Numbered from the stretch's first letter, positions 7,635 to 18,052 are shown. The stretch is DNA of 64,000 nt from Chitinophaga filiformis (GCF_023100805.1 NZ_CP095855.1:6241001-6305000); one strand, 5' to 3'. Numbers and translations: made by a program. Notes: a model not told the origin generated them from the letters alone.

Positions 7635-9137
7635 TCACAAATTATTATGAATTAGCTCATTCAAATGAGCACCGTTGTCAACGTATGGAATAATTGGACT
7701 TCCAATTAAGCGGCCATTCTTATTAATTAGGATTAATGTCGGGAATCCATTCACTTTATACTTACTTGCAACATTGTGGAATGTATCAGCATAAGCCTTA
7801 TCAATTAAATTGATGTCGATTTGGGAAGTATATACTTCATCCATGACTAACCTCCTCCATAATTTTTTATTTTGGGTCCCACTTGGTGAAAAAATTCCTA
7901 TTACAACAAAGTCCTTGTGTAAATACTGTTTACTGATGCTATCAATTATAGAATGATTTCTCCTGCAGGCCCCACATGGATGGCAATAGAAATCGAGTAA
8001 CACAACCTTACCTTTAAAATCTGTTAAACGAACTCTTTCTCCATGAATATTCTCTGAAGAAAAATTAAAGGCTTTTTTGCCGGGGATTAATAAGTCACAA
8101 TAGTCGACTAAAATATTTTTTACCGAATCAGAATCTACAAAGCCACTTTTAATAGCATCTTTAACACACTTTTCAATGTTTTCTCCGTCCTCGCTATCTA
8201 GGTTATGTTTTTGAACAAGGTTTAGAATTGCCCATTCTCTAGCCGGCCCACTAAGTTTTCGCGTTATGTACTGATAGCAATTTTTGAAATTTATTCTTGT
8301 TTTTCGGCTATAACATGAATCGAACTCATACTGGCTAGTTAAGAAGTCAGCATACATAATAGATTGCCTTGCTATTAAGGTCGTTTTGAAATATTCGCTT
8401 ACTGATTCATTCCATATCGGGTTTTTATAATTGAATTTTGATATTGAGTCATAGTGATTTAAGCTTATTATTTCAATATTTTTTTTCCGCTGACATCTAT
8501 CAATAATAAAACTTTTGATTACCATGAAAACACTATCAGATATTTCATTCTTATATTCATCTAATACATTTAGACTTAATAACGAAATAGAGTCAAGATA
8601 GTGGATGTAATTGGTTTTACTTAATGAACGTTGCGATGTGGAGGAAAATAAAATTTGATTTAACCGATGTTGACATTTATATTTTTCAGATTTGTTTCCA
8701 CTGAAATTAAACATGCCGTTATTATAAATTATTTTTATGGAATCCCCAGGCTCTATAAAAAAAGGGAGAGTGAATGCTATATTCTCAGAAATGTAGCAGT
8801 CGATCTCGGCATATCTGAGGCCAACGGGATAAATTTTAGAGAAATGGATACTGTACATACCGTTGCCAGAGTTAGCAGCTTTTTCATCAATTACCTTATT
8901 TCGATTTTCATTGTGCTCCCGTCTGGAATCTGCAAAGTATTCGAAATCTCGCATGAAAAGTTGAGCATGGGAAGAACTGCTTAGATTATTACCTTCAATA
9001 CTAATCGTAGCATATGTTGTAGAATCTTGGCTAAGGGCGTTTAATTTTGGAGCTGTGCTACTTAATAGGAGAAATGGAATACTTGAGCAAAAGTATAACT
9101 TTATTGAACTTTTAAAATTTTTCATAAAATACAACAT
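7635..9137 (-). CDS. TlpA-type thioredoxin-fold protein with long N-terminal domain
   Basis: 500 aa, with a signal peptide at the N-terminus (ATG 9137, or ATG 9125 beginning MKNFKSSIKLYF). The first 340 residues are a poorly conserved beta-rich and helical region common in Bacteroidota TlpA proteins. The last 140 are a thioredoxin domain: FNFSSENIHGERVRLTDF, DFYCHPCGACRR with the CGAC active site, and the cis-Pro loop GFPTLILI. It likely reduces or shuffles disulfides in the periplasm. The start abuts the susD stop, so it is the last gene of the sigma-FecR-SusCD group. Two extra cysteines just before CGAC are unusual. Confidence 0.88.
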   Translation of the reverse strand: MLYFMKNFKSSIKLYFCSSIPFLLLSSTAPKLNALSQDSTTYATISIEGNNLSSSSHAQLFMRDFEYFADSRREHNENRNKVIDEKAANSGNGMYSIHFSKIYPVGLRYAEIDCYISENIAFTLPFFIEPGDSIKIIYNNGMFNFSGNKSEKYKCQHRLNQILFSSTSQRSLSKTNYIHYLDSISLLSLNVLDEYKNEISDSVFMVIKSFIIDRCQRKKNIEIISLNHYDSISKFNYKNPIWNESVSEYFKTTLIARQSIMYADFLTSQYEFDSCYSRKTRINFKNCYQYITRKLSGPAREWAILNLVQKHNLDSEDGENIEKCVKDAIKSGFVDSDSVKNILVDYCDLLIPGKKAFNFSSENIHGERVRLTDFKGKVVLLDFYCHPCGACRRNHSIIDSISKQYLHKDFVVIGIFSPSGTQNKKLWRRLVMDEVYTSQIDINLIDKAYADTFHNVASKYKVNGFPTLILINKNGRLIGSPIIPYVDNGAHLNELIHNNL

Positions 9138-10538
9138 TTATCTATTATTTTGTTGTATTCCGCTCAATTCTATTTCATTGTCGGGGATTGGCATTGCATA
9201 TCGGGAATCGTTTGGTGTAAGTATGTACTTTGTCCCGTTAACAATTCTCTTTAGTGTCACGGAAAATCTTGGATCTTTATTAAGTCGTCTTAGGTCCGTC
9301 CATCGCGTACCTCTAAATGGCATTTCTTTCCTTCTTTCTTCCAAAATAAGTTTTAAGGCCTCCAGTGGATCTTTTGTCACCTTAATAATGTATGTACCTT
9401 TCTTATAGCGCTTCACCAATAATTTGTTTAAATCACTTATTGCACTCTCAACATCTCCCATTCTTGCTGCACATTCGCCCCTAATTAAATAAAGCTCGTC
9501 GTTGGCAATTCCTTCATACTGACTAAGAACCATTTTGAATTCATAAGATCCTTTGAACCTTTTTTGGCCCAAGTAGTCCATGAAGAACATCGATTTCCTT
9601 AAATCATTTTCTTCATATGAGTTGTATAAAGAAGAATCAACAATTGTTCTCGTAACAGAACTGCTTAGGGGATCTCCAAGAAATATTGTATGAAAGATAT
9701 CCTCTGGTACTGGATACTGTGATAGGCTCATAAAGTAGTAGAATGCGGGGCCAGGTTCAGCCAAATTATAATCAAACAGAGTATCATTTATATTGAGTGC
9801 CGAGTTTGCATATAATCTAGCATCAGTATAATTTCCTATGGCAAGACAAACACGAGCGAGGAAGCCATATGCGGCATTTTGACTTGGCAGGGTTATATAG
9901 TCCGCTTTGATAGGCAAATGCATTAAAGTAGACAATACATCAGAAATAATTTGCCTGTAACATTCTTGCTGCGATGAACGTTGGGGAATTTCATTCATAT
10001 TCGAGTTTAACTTCAGGGGAATCCCTAATGCCGTCGATGCTGTTGCAGAATCATATGGAGTCGTAAATATCTGCATTAAACTATTAAAGGCATAGGATCT
10101 GTAAAACAGAGCCATTGCCCTGATTCTTTCAACCCGTTTCGAATCTTCCGCTTCGATATGTAGTAACTTCAAAGCATCCAGTATAGTGTTGGCGTAATAC
10201 ACTCTCGAGTAGGCATCGGACCAATTCGCGTCGTTTGCCCCTGGACTATATATTTTTTTTGCCCAAACATAAATGTTTTGGTAGATAGGTTCCAAATTAA
10301 TCAAATCACTTTCACTAACAAAATACTCATCAGTAGATGCCTTACCAAGAGTGGGCTGAAAGTAATTAAATATGCGTTCATTCTGTAAAAGATACTCACA
10401 ATCTCTCAGCGTTGAGATAGTGAAGAGTTTGTCCTGTGGCTTTACGTCAAGAAACTTGTCCTCTTTTTTACATGATGATAGTATTAATAGAGCTAGAGTG
10501 AAAATCACGTGTATCTTTATGGTGCCTTTGATATTCAT
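9138..10538 (-). CDS. SusD/RagB-family outer-membrane lipoprotein
   Basis: 466 aa. Lipobox LILSSC near residue 23, then KKEDKFLDVKPQD, the usual SusD start. TPR-like segments (MALFYRSYAFNSLMQIF, AAYGFLARVCLAIGNY) and the C-terminal ERRKEMPFRGTRWTDLRRL are family hallmarks. SusD forms the lid of the SusC transporter and captures the ligand. It follows susC after 31 bases and precedes the TlpA gene without a gap. Confidence 0.93.
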   Translation of the reverse strand: MNIKGTIKIHVIFTLALLILSSCKKEDKFLDVKPQDKLFTISTLRDCEYLLQNERIFNYFQPTLGKASTDEYFVSESDLINLEPIYQNIYVWAKKIYSPGANDANWSDAYSRVYYANTILDALKLLHIEAEDSKRVERIRAMALFYRSYAFNSLMQIFTTPYDSATASTALGIPLKLNSNMNEIPQRSSQQECYRQIISDVLSTLMHLPIKADYITLPSQNAAYGFLARVCLAIGNYTDARLYANSALNINDTLFDYNLAEPGPAFYYFMSLSQYPVPEDIFHTIFLGDPLSSSVTRTIVDSSLYNSYEENDLRKSMFFMDYLGQKRFKGSYEFKMVLSQYEGIANDELYLIRGECAARMGDVESAISDLNKLLVKRYKKGTYIIKVTKDPLEALKLILEERRKEMPFRGTRWTDLRRLNKDPRFSVTLKRIVNGTKYILTPNDSRYAMPIPDNEIELSGIQQNNR

Positions 10539-10569
10539 ATGGTAACAGTTGAGTGATTAATGTTAATGT

Positions 10570-13500
10570 CTACATTACAATCCTTACACCTACCGACACA
10601 GATTTTGTTGGGGGGATTCCAATACCTTGAAACAAATCAGGATCTAAGCCGTCTTTGTTAGCCCTCCAGATGATCCCAAGGTTACTGAAATTTGAGTATA
10701 TTTGAACTTGATCAAAAGGGAGCCATTTACTCTTTCCTTTTGCAATTTGATAACTCAGCGTAATATCCTGCAAGCGTATGTTATCTGCCTTGTCCACTAA
10801 AATCGAGGAGTATTGATAAAACGTCGACCTGTTGGTATTAAATGGGGGATATTGTATAAGAGGAATACTTGTTTTTTCTTCATCGCCTGGTGCCTTCCAA
10901 CTATTTTCAAAAGCTTTTTCTCCTAATGCCAATCCACCCAAAGCAACGGAACTAACATCAATTGTTCCGCTTTTTCTGAAGAAATACTTAAGCTTATAAA
11001 TAATATTGCAAGAAACAGAAACATTCCCGAAGCTAATCGTATTTCTAATAAAACCAAAGTATCTAGGCCGCGCAGCACCGCTATAGTGTATACTATCAAA
11101 TGAACCTGCACTAAAAATTGACGCGTAGTCATTAGTGGATTTCCCATTTAGATTGCCGAGAGGATCACCGTTATTGTGATCAATTCCTGCCCATTCATAA
11201 CTGTAAATTCCATACATTTCTTTTCCTTCAAACGGAACAATAGTTCCTGCAGGATTGTCATTTCGAATATACTGGAGTACTGTTGATTTTACTCCATACT
11301 TTGTTACCTTATCATATACATAACTAAAAGAGAAATTAGTCGTCCACTTCAAATTTTTCCTACAAATATTTTTACTATTTAAAACAATGTCAATTCCTTT
11401 TCCAGAGGTGTTGGCTGTGTTCCCAAAAAATGATTGAAGACCAGTGGTCGGGGAAAGTGGTGAATACCCAAATAAGTTCACCCCTCGCTTTATAAAGTAC
11501 TCAAGGCTTCCTGAAATGATATTCTTTTTAAATGAAAAATCCAAACCAAAATTTATCATTTTGACTTTCTCCCATCTTAAGTCTGGGTTGCCGGGATTTT
11601 CAATGAAAGCGTAATTATAACCTGAGAACGGCGAAACTGTATTTAATGAAATTGTAGTTGCAGCTGTTGCACTTTTATTAATATTTGCATTATATCCATA
11701 AGTAATTCTGGAACGCAAATATGGGATTAAAGGTAAATGGTAGAAATTTTCACGACTGGCTTCCCATGAAACACCAACAGAATATAGAGGTACAGCCTTC
11801 TGATTTGTATTCACTCCGAAAAGATTTGAATGGTCTACCCGTCCACTAAGAGAGAGTGAGTACAAAGAGTTATATGAAAACGTGCCGTTGGCATAATACG
11901 AAACAAACCTGTCTGTCCCCCTATTGAAACCTACACCATTTGGGATCTGTCCAGACCCGTAAGGATTTATAGGGTAATAATTCTGATAGTCAATTGTCCC
12001 TACGCTGTTCCTCGTTTTCTTATCATATCCATAGGCAATGCTTCCCTCACTCTCAGAAACTGAATGTCTAATTTCCGAACCTGCTATTATATTTGCATCA
12101 TACTTATTTTTCCATGTATGGTTAAAATTTAATTGTAACCTCCCCTGGTGGGAGTACACAGCCGATTTTGACAGTTGCATTATTCCACTCACTGGAACCG
12201 GATAGCTTAGACTACCGTCCTGTGAAATCTGTGTATATTGATTCACCAAGTTTCGAGTGTAATAGGAGGAGTCACTAAAATAGTTTTCATTAGAATAGTT
12301 TAGTCGTTCATATTGGTATTTTGCTTCTATGGAAACTCCTGGAATTAAATTATAACTTATACCTAAGTTGACTCGATTGTCCACTCCTTTGGTTGTATTG
12401 TCGCTCAACGCTAACTCATTTAGTGGAACATATTTCCAATTTAAAAAACCCATTTGTTGCATACTATCCTTGTAATAGTCAGATCGGTCCTTCAGTACTG
12501 GGATCGGATTTCCATGGGGGTCAGCCAATTTTTCATAAGGAAATAAGGGCTGCAATTCACCCAAGATACCTGCCACTTTGCTTTGATTTTGAATGAAGTT
12601 TAAACCGACTGACAACGTAAGATTCTTTACAGGAGAGTAGTTGTAGTTGGAGTTTATAGTGACACGGCTGCTTTTGTTCCCTTTGACACTGGGAACCATC
12701 CGATCATATCCAAATGATATGATATAGTCATTATTGGAACCTCCCCCATTCATGTTTATGGCATACTGCTGGTTGACAGATCGCTGATAAAAATATTTTA
12801 GCAGATCATTTCTTACATCTTGCTTACTCAATGCTTCCAATTGAGAATTCGCCTCAGACTGTGACATCTTCCCTAATCTCTGACTGTTTAGAATTTGTAC
12901 AACAGGGGACACTATAACTGTCGGATCCTGTAGTGTTCCGTCGTAAAATCCTGAATTGAAGAGATTCTTTTCAATTTCAATGTAGTTGCCTGCACTCAAG
13001 TAGCGTGGATCATAAAACAGGTCTGGTTTGCCCTGGAGAGTCACGTTTGTGTTGAACTCCGTTTTTATTTTTTGATTTCTTGCGCCTTTTTTTGTGGTAA
13101 TTACTATAACGCCATTTCCAGACCGTACGCCCCATATACTGGCTGCTGCGGCATCTTTTAATACAGTGATGGATTCAATATCATTTGGGTTGAGATTTCC
13201 AATATCGCCGTCGTAGGCAAAATTGTCGACCACGATTAGGGGCTGGTCGTTTGCGAAAAGCGTATTATGCCCCCTAATGCTCATGTCGTACTGATTTGGG
13301 GAATTTGTGTTTTTATTGAATATTAATCCGGGTACATTGCCTTCAAGTCTACTTATTACATCCGGGCTTACTCTTTGATTGAATAATTGCTTATCAACAA
13401 ACGCGAATGAGCCGGTCGCTCGTTCTTTGGGGATTTGTTGAAACCCGGTGGATACTGGTATCACTGTCTCCGCAAGTTGCAAAACTTTCCTTCTGAGTTG

Positions 13501-14118
13501 TAAGACGATATTTGTCCTACCGGCCAGTTGAAGAGTGGTATCGAAGTACCCTACACTAGATATTTTGATACTGGCATTAGGATCCACTCCCTGAAGCCTG
13601 AATTGCCCATCCTTATCAGTGATTGTCATTTTCTTGGTTCCGGGAATAACTACTGAAGCGCCCGATAAAGGTTCAGCTTTTTCGTCTATGATTTTTCCAT
13701 CTATGTCAACAGGAGCTGAGAGGAAAGGAGAGCCAGGTGTGGGAGACCTGGCTGGTTCCTTCGCTTTAACCAAAATCGTCTTGGTCTTATTGGATATGGA
13801 ATAGGTGTATGGTTGGTCTTTGAAACACGCTGCTAAAACTTCTTCCAGACTAGCTTTAAGAAAATCCATGGTGACTTTGCGTGTCAGCTGTTTACTATTG
13901 TCATAGTACATATAATTATAACCGGATTGCCTGGACACTTGTGTAAGCACATCATCTAAGCTGGCATTTGTGGCTGTGATGGTGATCCTACCCTGGCTGT
14001 GGACTCGGGCATTCACATGAAGGCAGGCGATAAGGAGAATAATGGATAATTTCATACCAAGTAGTTTTGGTGTTTTGCCGGGTGCAAAGCATACTTGCAC
14101 CAGTCGGTTGGTTTGCAT
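10570..14118 (-). CDS. SusC/RagA TonB-linked transporter with STN domain
   Basis: About 1182 aa from the ATG at 14118 (MQTNRLVQV); in-frame ATGs at 14172 and 14211 give longer forms, and the signal peptide core is MKLSIILLIACLHV. Order: signal, STN domain (RITITATNASLDDVLTQVSR), carboxypeptidase-like domain (IDGKIIDEKAEPLSGAS), plug with VRSGNGVIVITTKKG, then the barrel, ending in SVGVRIVM. The STN domain lets the transporter signal through FecR to the ECF sigma factor encoded upstream. Ligand unknown; the neighbouring MauE, peptide and TlpA genes point to a peptide or thiol compound rather than a glycan. Confidence 0.93.
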   Translation of the reverse strand: MQTNRLVQVCFAPGKTPKLLGMKLSIILLIACLHVNARVHSQGRITITATNASLDDVLTQVSRQSGYNYMYYDNSKQLTRKVTMDFLKASLEEVLAACFKDQPYTYSISNKTKTILVKAKEPARSPTPGSPFLSAPVDIDGKIIDEKAEPLSGASVVIPGTKKMTITDKDGQFRLQGVDPNASIKISSVGYFDTTLQLAGRTNIVLQLRRKVLQLAETVIPVSTGFQQIPKERATGSFAFVDKQLFNQRVSPDVISRLEGNVPGLIFNKNTNSPNQYDMSIRGHNTLFANDQPLIVVDNFAYDGDIGNLNPNDIESITVLKDAAAASIWGVRSGNGVIVITTKKGARNQKIKTEFNTNVTLQGKPDLFYDPRYLSAGNYIEIEKNLFNSGFYDGTLQDPTVIVSPVVQILNSQRLGKMSQSEANSQLEALSKQDVRNDLLKYFYQRSVNQQYAINMNGGGSNNDYIISFGYDRMVPSVKGNKSSRVTINSNYNYSPVKNLTLSVGLNFIQNQSKVAGILGELQPLFPYEKLADPHGNPIPVLKDRSDYYKDSMQQMGFLNWKYVPLNELALSDNTTKGVDNRVNLGISYNLIPGVSIEAKYQYERLNYSNENYFSDSSYYTRNLVNQYTQISQDGSLSYPVPVSGIMQLSKSAVYSHQGRLQLNFNHTWKNKYDANIIAGSEIRHSVSESEGSIAYGYDKKTRNSVGTIDYQNYYPINPYGSGQIPNGVGFNRGTDRFVSYYANGTFSYNSLYSLSLSGRVDHSNLFGVNTNQKAVPLYSVGVSWEASRENFYHLPLIPYLRSRITYGYNANINKSATAATTISLNTVSPFSGYNYAFIENPGNPDLRWEKVKMINFGLDFSFKKNIISGSLEYFIKRGVNLFGYSPLSPTTGLQSFFGNTANTSGKGIDIVLNSKNICRKNLKWTTNFSFSYVYDKVTKYGVKSTVLQYIRNDNPAGTIVPFEGKEMYGIYSYEWAGIDHNNGDPLGNLNGKSTNDYASIFSAGSFDSIHYSGAARPRYFGFIRNTISFGNVSVSCNIIYKLKYFFRKSGTIDVSSVALGGLALGEKAFENSWKAPGDEEKTSIPLIQYPPFNTNRSTFYQYSSILVDKADNIRLQDITLSYQIAKGKSKWLPFDQVQIYSNFSNLGIIWRANKDGLDPDLFQGIGIPPTKSVSVGVRIVM

Positions 14119-14491
14119 AACTCTAGTTCGTATTTCGTGTGGTTCTTTAATGAAGCAGTTCTGCCGTTCCATTACAGGCCTCATAACGTAATAGCCGCAC
14201 CCCCGCCCCACCGGTGGACGGTTTTGTTATGAAGCCTATAAATTTTTTGTATTACTGTTGGGAATAATTCACTATAGCGAATGACCCTTTCATTTCACAG
14301 TCATGATAAAGACACTGGAATTGGGAATAATAACGAAAAGCAAGTTCCTACCAAACCATACTACGATCCGGAAAATGTCAAAATTAAATCAACATGCATT
14401 TAGGGAGCTTCAATAAGCGCGCAACCCTGACGCGGCAGCCAGGTGCCTTCCCTCAACCGCCAGTTTATAGATTATGGCAGGTTACCCTTCG
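14119..14491 (-). promoter_or_regulatory. Leader region between fecR and susC
   Basis: About 280 bases separate the FecR stop from the longest SusC frame. Transcription of the SusCD-TlpA operon from the linked ECF sigma factor should start here. I cannot point to a sure promoter motif. Confidence 0.35.
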
Positions 14492-15649
14492 TTACGGTAG
14501 TACGGTAATAGTCTTGTTTTCAACTTTCAAATTAACGCCACTCATTTTTAATAACTCCAGTAGATCATCTGCATTCTTCATCCGGCTGATCCTGGCCGAC
14601 AGCTGCTTGTCCGGGACAGCGCCTTCATACTTTACCTCCAAATTATACCACCGCGATATATCAGCCATTACGTGCCGAAGATCCGCGTGTTTGTATTCAA
14701 AATAACCTACCTTCCACGCCATTACCTGAGCAGTATCTGCCGGCGTCACCGATATTGTACCTCCTATTTCTGCCTGTTGTCCTGGCTGCAATATGGTGGC
14801 GCCGGCAGGCGAGCTGACTTTAACAGCTCCCTGCATCAGCGTGGCGCTTGCTTTCTCGAACTCTTGGTAAAAGTTAATATTAAACCTGGTGCCCAATACC
14901 TGTATCTGGCTATTGCCAAAATCCACCATGAACGGTTTCGCTGGGTCATTTGCCACCTCAAAATATGCTTCTCCGGTGATCCGAACGTGACGGTCCTGAC
15001 CATTGAAAGCGGTAGGAAACCTGATAGAAGAAGCGGCATTCAGCCAGACCCCTGTGCCGTCACTAAGCACGATGTGGTACTGACCACCGGCCGGAGTGAC
15101 AACAGTATTAATCATGATCCTTTTCTCATTGCTGGTTCCCTGCTTATAATCCAATCTACCCTCGCCCTGCTTTATTAATTCAGTGCCCCCCTGTGCCCCT
15201 ATGGTACCAGTGCCGGATTTTTCCAGATCCAGCCGACTGCCATCATCAAGAACAACATACGCCCTGTACCCCCCCGGTGCCAGCAATGGCTGAACCTTTG
15301 ATGACGGGAGTTTTTCGACGTCGAGGCGACGCTGATAAAAAATAATAGCGGTCGCCGTAACAGATATGACTGCAGCAGCTACGGCCAAACGCCAGATTTG
15401 TCTAGTTGATCTGGAGACCAATAACCGCTTATTTAGCCGCTCAAATGCTGCCGGTTGCAGCTGCTCGCCACGCTCAAGTTTTTTAAATGCGTCAAGTATA
15501 TTCTCCTCATTTGTCCTTCTTTCAAAAGCCGCACGATGCTCAGGATTCTCAAGCCATTGGTTGAGCTCCTGCTGTTCGGCAGTTGTGATCCTTGCCGTAC
15601 TATATTTGATCATAAGATCCCTTATCCGGGATAATTCTTCTTCCTCCAT
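14492..15649 (-). CDS. FecR-family anti-sigma factor
   Basis: 385 aa from the ATG at 15649 (MEEEELSRIRDLM); a TTG at 15670 would add seven residues. The N-terminal cytoplasmic helices bind sigma, a single membrane helix is near residue 90 (AVAAAVISVTATAIIFY), and the periplasmic FecR domain contains TPAGGQYHIVLSDGTGVWLN and EAYFEVANDPAKPF. The C-terminal STN-interacting part ends in NLKVENKTITVLP. It passes the signal from the SusC STN domain to the sigma factor at 15779. Confidence 0.92.
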   Translation of the reverse strand: MEEEELSRIRDLMIKYSTARITTAEQQELNQWLENPEHRAAFERRTNEENILDAFKKLERGEQLQPAAFERLNKRLLVSRSTRQIWRLAVAAAVISVTATAIIFYQRRLDVEKLPSSKVQPLLAPGGYRAYVVLDDGSRLDLEKSGTGTIGAQGGTELIKQGEGRLDYKQGTSNEKRIMINTVVTPAGGQYHIVLSDGTGVWLNAASSIRFPTAFNGQDRHVRITGEAYFEVANDPAKPFMVDFGNSQIQVLGTRFNINFYQEFEKASATLMQGAVKVSSPAGATILQPGQQAEIGGTISVTPADTAQVMAWKVGYFEYKHADLRHVMADISRWYNLEVKYEGAVPDKQLSARISRMKNADDLLELLKMSGVNLKVENKTITVLP

Positions 15650-15723
15650 CTTTGGATGAATATGCCTCAACGGCCGGTGAAAAAATGCTTGTTGCCCTTT
15701 AGATGATATTAAAACGCCTGAGC

Positions 15724-15757
15724 AAAAAAAAAGTCGACATCAATTGCCGACTTTTTT
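15724..15757. terminator. Bidirectional terminator-like hairpin between sigma and fecR
   Basis: Arms AAAAGTCG (ending 15736) and CGACTTTT (from 15748) with a loop of about 11 bases. A-runs and T-runs flank both sides. It lies between the sigma stop and the FecR start, so it may partly uncouple the two genes. Confidence 0.7.
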
Positions 15758-15778
15758 GATTTTTCATGACTTCCAGGT

Positions 15779-16381
15779 TCAGGATAAACTGGAGATAATG
15801 TATGTGATCACGGTTAGGCCTTCTATAAACGACTGGGATTGCAACAGCTCGCGTAAACGCTGCAGGCCTCGGTGCCTTAGTTGCTTAATGGTGGGCACCT
15901 TGGTGGCCATTTTATCTGCCACCTCCTGCAGACTATGGTCTTTAATATATAACAGGTCCAGTACCTGCTGTTGTTTTTCGGGTAGCTGCTTCAGGTAATT
16001 CTTCAACATAGCCCGCAGAGTTTCAAAGTACAAACCATCCAATATATCATCGGTAGTTTGTTCTGCAGGTAAAGTTGGGAGTAGCTTCATTTTCAGCGCC
16101 CGCGTACGTTTGAGCTTTCTGAAATGACTCATACAGCTGTTACGTGCTGTCACATAAAGGAATCCCCTCACGGTGGCCAGGGAAGAAAAATCCTTACGCT
16201 TTTGGTAGAGCTTGAACATGGTGTCGGACGCAATATCTTCAGCCTCCTGCTCATCACCTAAAAGATTATTGCAAAAACGGAACAGTTCGGCAAATAACAT
16301 TTTATGTAGTTGTTGAAAGGCCTCCCTGTCTCCCTGTTGAAAGGCTGTAACTATTTGTTGAGGATCCATTATTTCACACAT
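15779..16381 (-). CDS. ECF RNA polymerase sigma factor
   Basis: 200 aa (ATG at 16381; a second at 16369). Region 2 is seen in LLGDEQEAEDIASDTMFKLY and FLYVTARNSCMSHFRK, region 4 in VLDLLYIKDHSLQEVADKM followed by a recognition helix. Such factors are released by FecR and switch on the linked SusCD operon. The gene is divergent from the AraC regulator at 16778. Confidence 0.93.
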   Translation of the reverse strand: MCEIMDPQQIVTAFQQGDREAFQQLHKMLFAELFRFCNNLLGDEQEAEDIASDTMFKLYQKRKDFSSLATVRGFLYVTARNSCMSHFRKLKRTRALKMKLLPTLPAEQTTDDILDGLYFETLRAMLKNYLKQLPEKQQQVLDLLYIKDHSLQEVADKMATKVPTIKQLRHRGLQRLRELLQSQSFIEGLTVITYIISSLS

Positions 16382-16777
16382 ACGTCAAATTTTAGGTACG
16401 GATTGTAAGGGATTTTTGAATCTACTACTATGCGGCTATATCATCTGCAAATGCTTCTCAGGGGCATGTTTACGCCCCGCGTTATTTCTTACAATCATTA
16501 TAAATTGCTGAGGGAAAGATTATCAGAAAGTAGTCGAGTGTTTTTTGTACGACTGTAGATGAACGGTGGAATTTAAGATTTCTGCTAAGTTAAATTTTTT
16601 TTGTGACAATACAAGAGCAGGCACTCATTCATAGCAACTGATATTTATAATATCGTTTATTGGTTAGTTCTTAAGATTTTTTTTTAATTTTATATAGCTT
16701 GTTGTCTTAGAATCTTAAATTCTTGTTGCCCCGAAGAGCCTTTTAGATACATCTGCGGATTTTTAAAAAGTGATTCT
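16382..16777. promoter_or_regulatory. Divergent intergenic region, sigma / AraC
   Basis: 396 AT-rich bases between two divergent regulators must carry promoters in both directions. I see no clear operator or hairpin. Confidence 0.4.
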
Positions 16778-17812
16778 ATGATCAGCATTCTGCCATTCGA
16801 AATTTGCTTCGCAAAAAAATCGGCTCCTGCGATTTGGGGTATGGGGCTGCCAAACGAACTGACAAATTACAATTTGCCTTTTACAGACAGCTATTATCTG
16901 GGTATAAAGCAAACAGGTCATGTAGTTGCACATCAGATACCTGAACATGATACACAGACCTGGACCAATCATTTCTTAACGGGAGATGCGCCTTTCAACT
17001 GCTTTGTCAAATCCAAACATAAGCACATAGTTTTTTATTATGTAATAAAGGGTTGTGTTGAATACAGGCATAGAATGCAGTACAACGTCGCAATTTCGGG
17101 CAACATGAATTTACTGCCATCCATCGATCACGAGCTTAGGATACACGAACATAGCCAGCTATTCCTTCTATATATCCCGACTGAAATGATGTGCGGATAT
17201 AAGGAAACGTTCCCTAACATTACAGAAATACTTTCCTGGAGTAGTGATTCTGAGATAGTGGCATTTAATGCACATAACATTGAAGATGATGGGCGCGTTG
17301 GCCGCTTGGTCAGTGAATTCTTCCCTGCCGGGAAGGTAACCGGCCAGTTTGGGCCAAAGTTGATTGAGAAAATTCTTCTGTCTGCACTGGACCAACTACT
17401 TCCTTTACCGGACGAAAGTTGGACTGGGTCTCAGTTTCCGTCAGCCATTAAGGTTGTACGCTCAGTGATTCTGGAGCACTTATATGAAAGGCGCCCGCCA
17501 TCACTGGAAGTGCTGGCACGAAAAGTAGGCCTCAATAACAGGGTACTTCAAACCGTTTTCAAACAATATTGCAGCACAACGATGCTCGATTTTTACCAGA
17601 ACGCGCGTATGGAGGCCATTTACCGGGCACTCTATGATCGTAACAGGTCCCTGCAGGAGATTGCCGATTCCTTTAACTATGAGGATTACTCCACTTTTTC
17701 TGCAGCCATCAAACGAAAATGGGGAAGAAGTCCCAGGGAACTTCGCAATTATCTATTTAGTTCACCTATTAAGTCAAAAAGCTACACGGCAAACAATCAC
17801 CTGCCCTCCTAA
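16778..17812 (+). CDS. AraC-family transcriptional regulator
   Basis: 344 aa. The C-terminal 100 residues hold two helix-turn-helix units (SLEVLARKVGLNNRVLQTVF and SLQEIADSFNYEDYSTFSAA) ending in KWGRSPRELRNY, the AraC signature. The N-terminal 220 residues are the sensor half found in many Chitinophaga regulators, with an all-beta core around VFYYVIKGCVEYRHRMQY. It points into the MauE-peptide genes downstream, 273 bases away, and may control them; effector unknown. Confidence 0.9.
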   Translation: MISILPFEICFAKKSAPAIWGMGLPNELTNYNLPFTDSYYLGIKQTGHVVAHQIPEHDTQTWTNHFLTGDAPFNCFVKSKHKHIVFYYVIKGCVEYRHRMQYNVAISGNMNLLPSIDHELRIHEHSQLFLLYIPTEMMCGYKETFPNITEILSWSSDSEIVAFNAHNIEDDGRVGRLVSEFFPAGKVTGQFGPKLIEKILLSALDQLLPLPDESWTGSQFPSAIKVVRSVILEHLYERRPPSLEVLARKVGLNNRVLQTVFKQYCSTTMLDFYQNARMEAIYRALYDRNRSLQEIADSFNYEDYSTFSAAIKRKWGRSPRELRNYLFSSPIKSKSYTANNHLPS

Positions 17813-17950
17813 GTTTTCATACGCCTGTTCACAGGAAATGGCCCTTCAGCTCCTAATCACTATTCGAAATTCGGATGGTAAATTTGAGATAGAAATCGCT
17901 TCATTCGCAAATACGAAAGAGCGTTGTACACCAACCAACAAAAGAAGGAG

Positions 17951-18052
17951 TAGGTAATCTCCTTTCTCGTTGAAAGAGAGCAAAAACACATTCATGTAGG
18001 TGTTCACCTGCATTTGAATAAACTGAGCTCTTCACGAAAGTGAGATTACCTG
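17951..18052 (+). promoter_or_regulatory. Structured leader upstream of the second MauE gene
   Basis: Outer arms AGGTAATCTC (17952-17961) and GAGATTACCT (18042-18051) are perfectly complementary and enclose smaller hairpins: CTTTC/GAAAG at about 17962-17976 and a TGTAGGT/ACCTGCA pair at about 17995-18012. This is a multi-branched fold just ahead of the MauE-peptide operon. It could be a cis-regulatory RNA or a terminator of the AraC transcript. There is no long T run. Confidence 0.45.
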
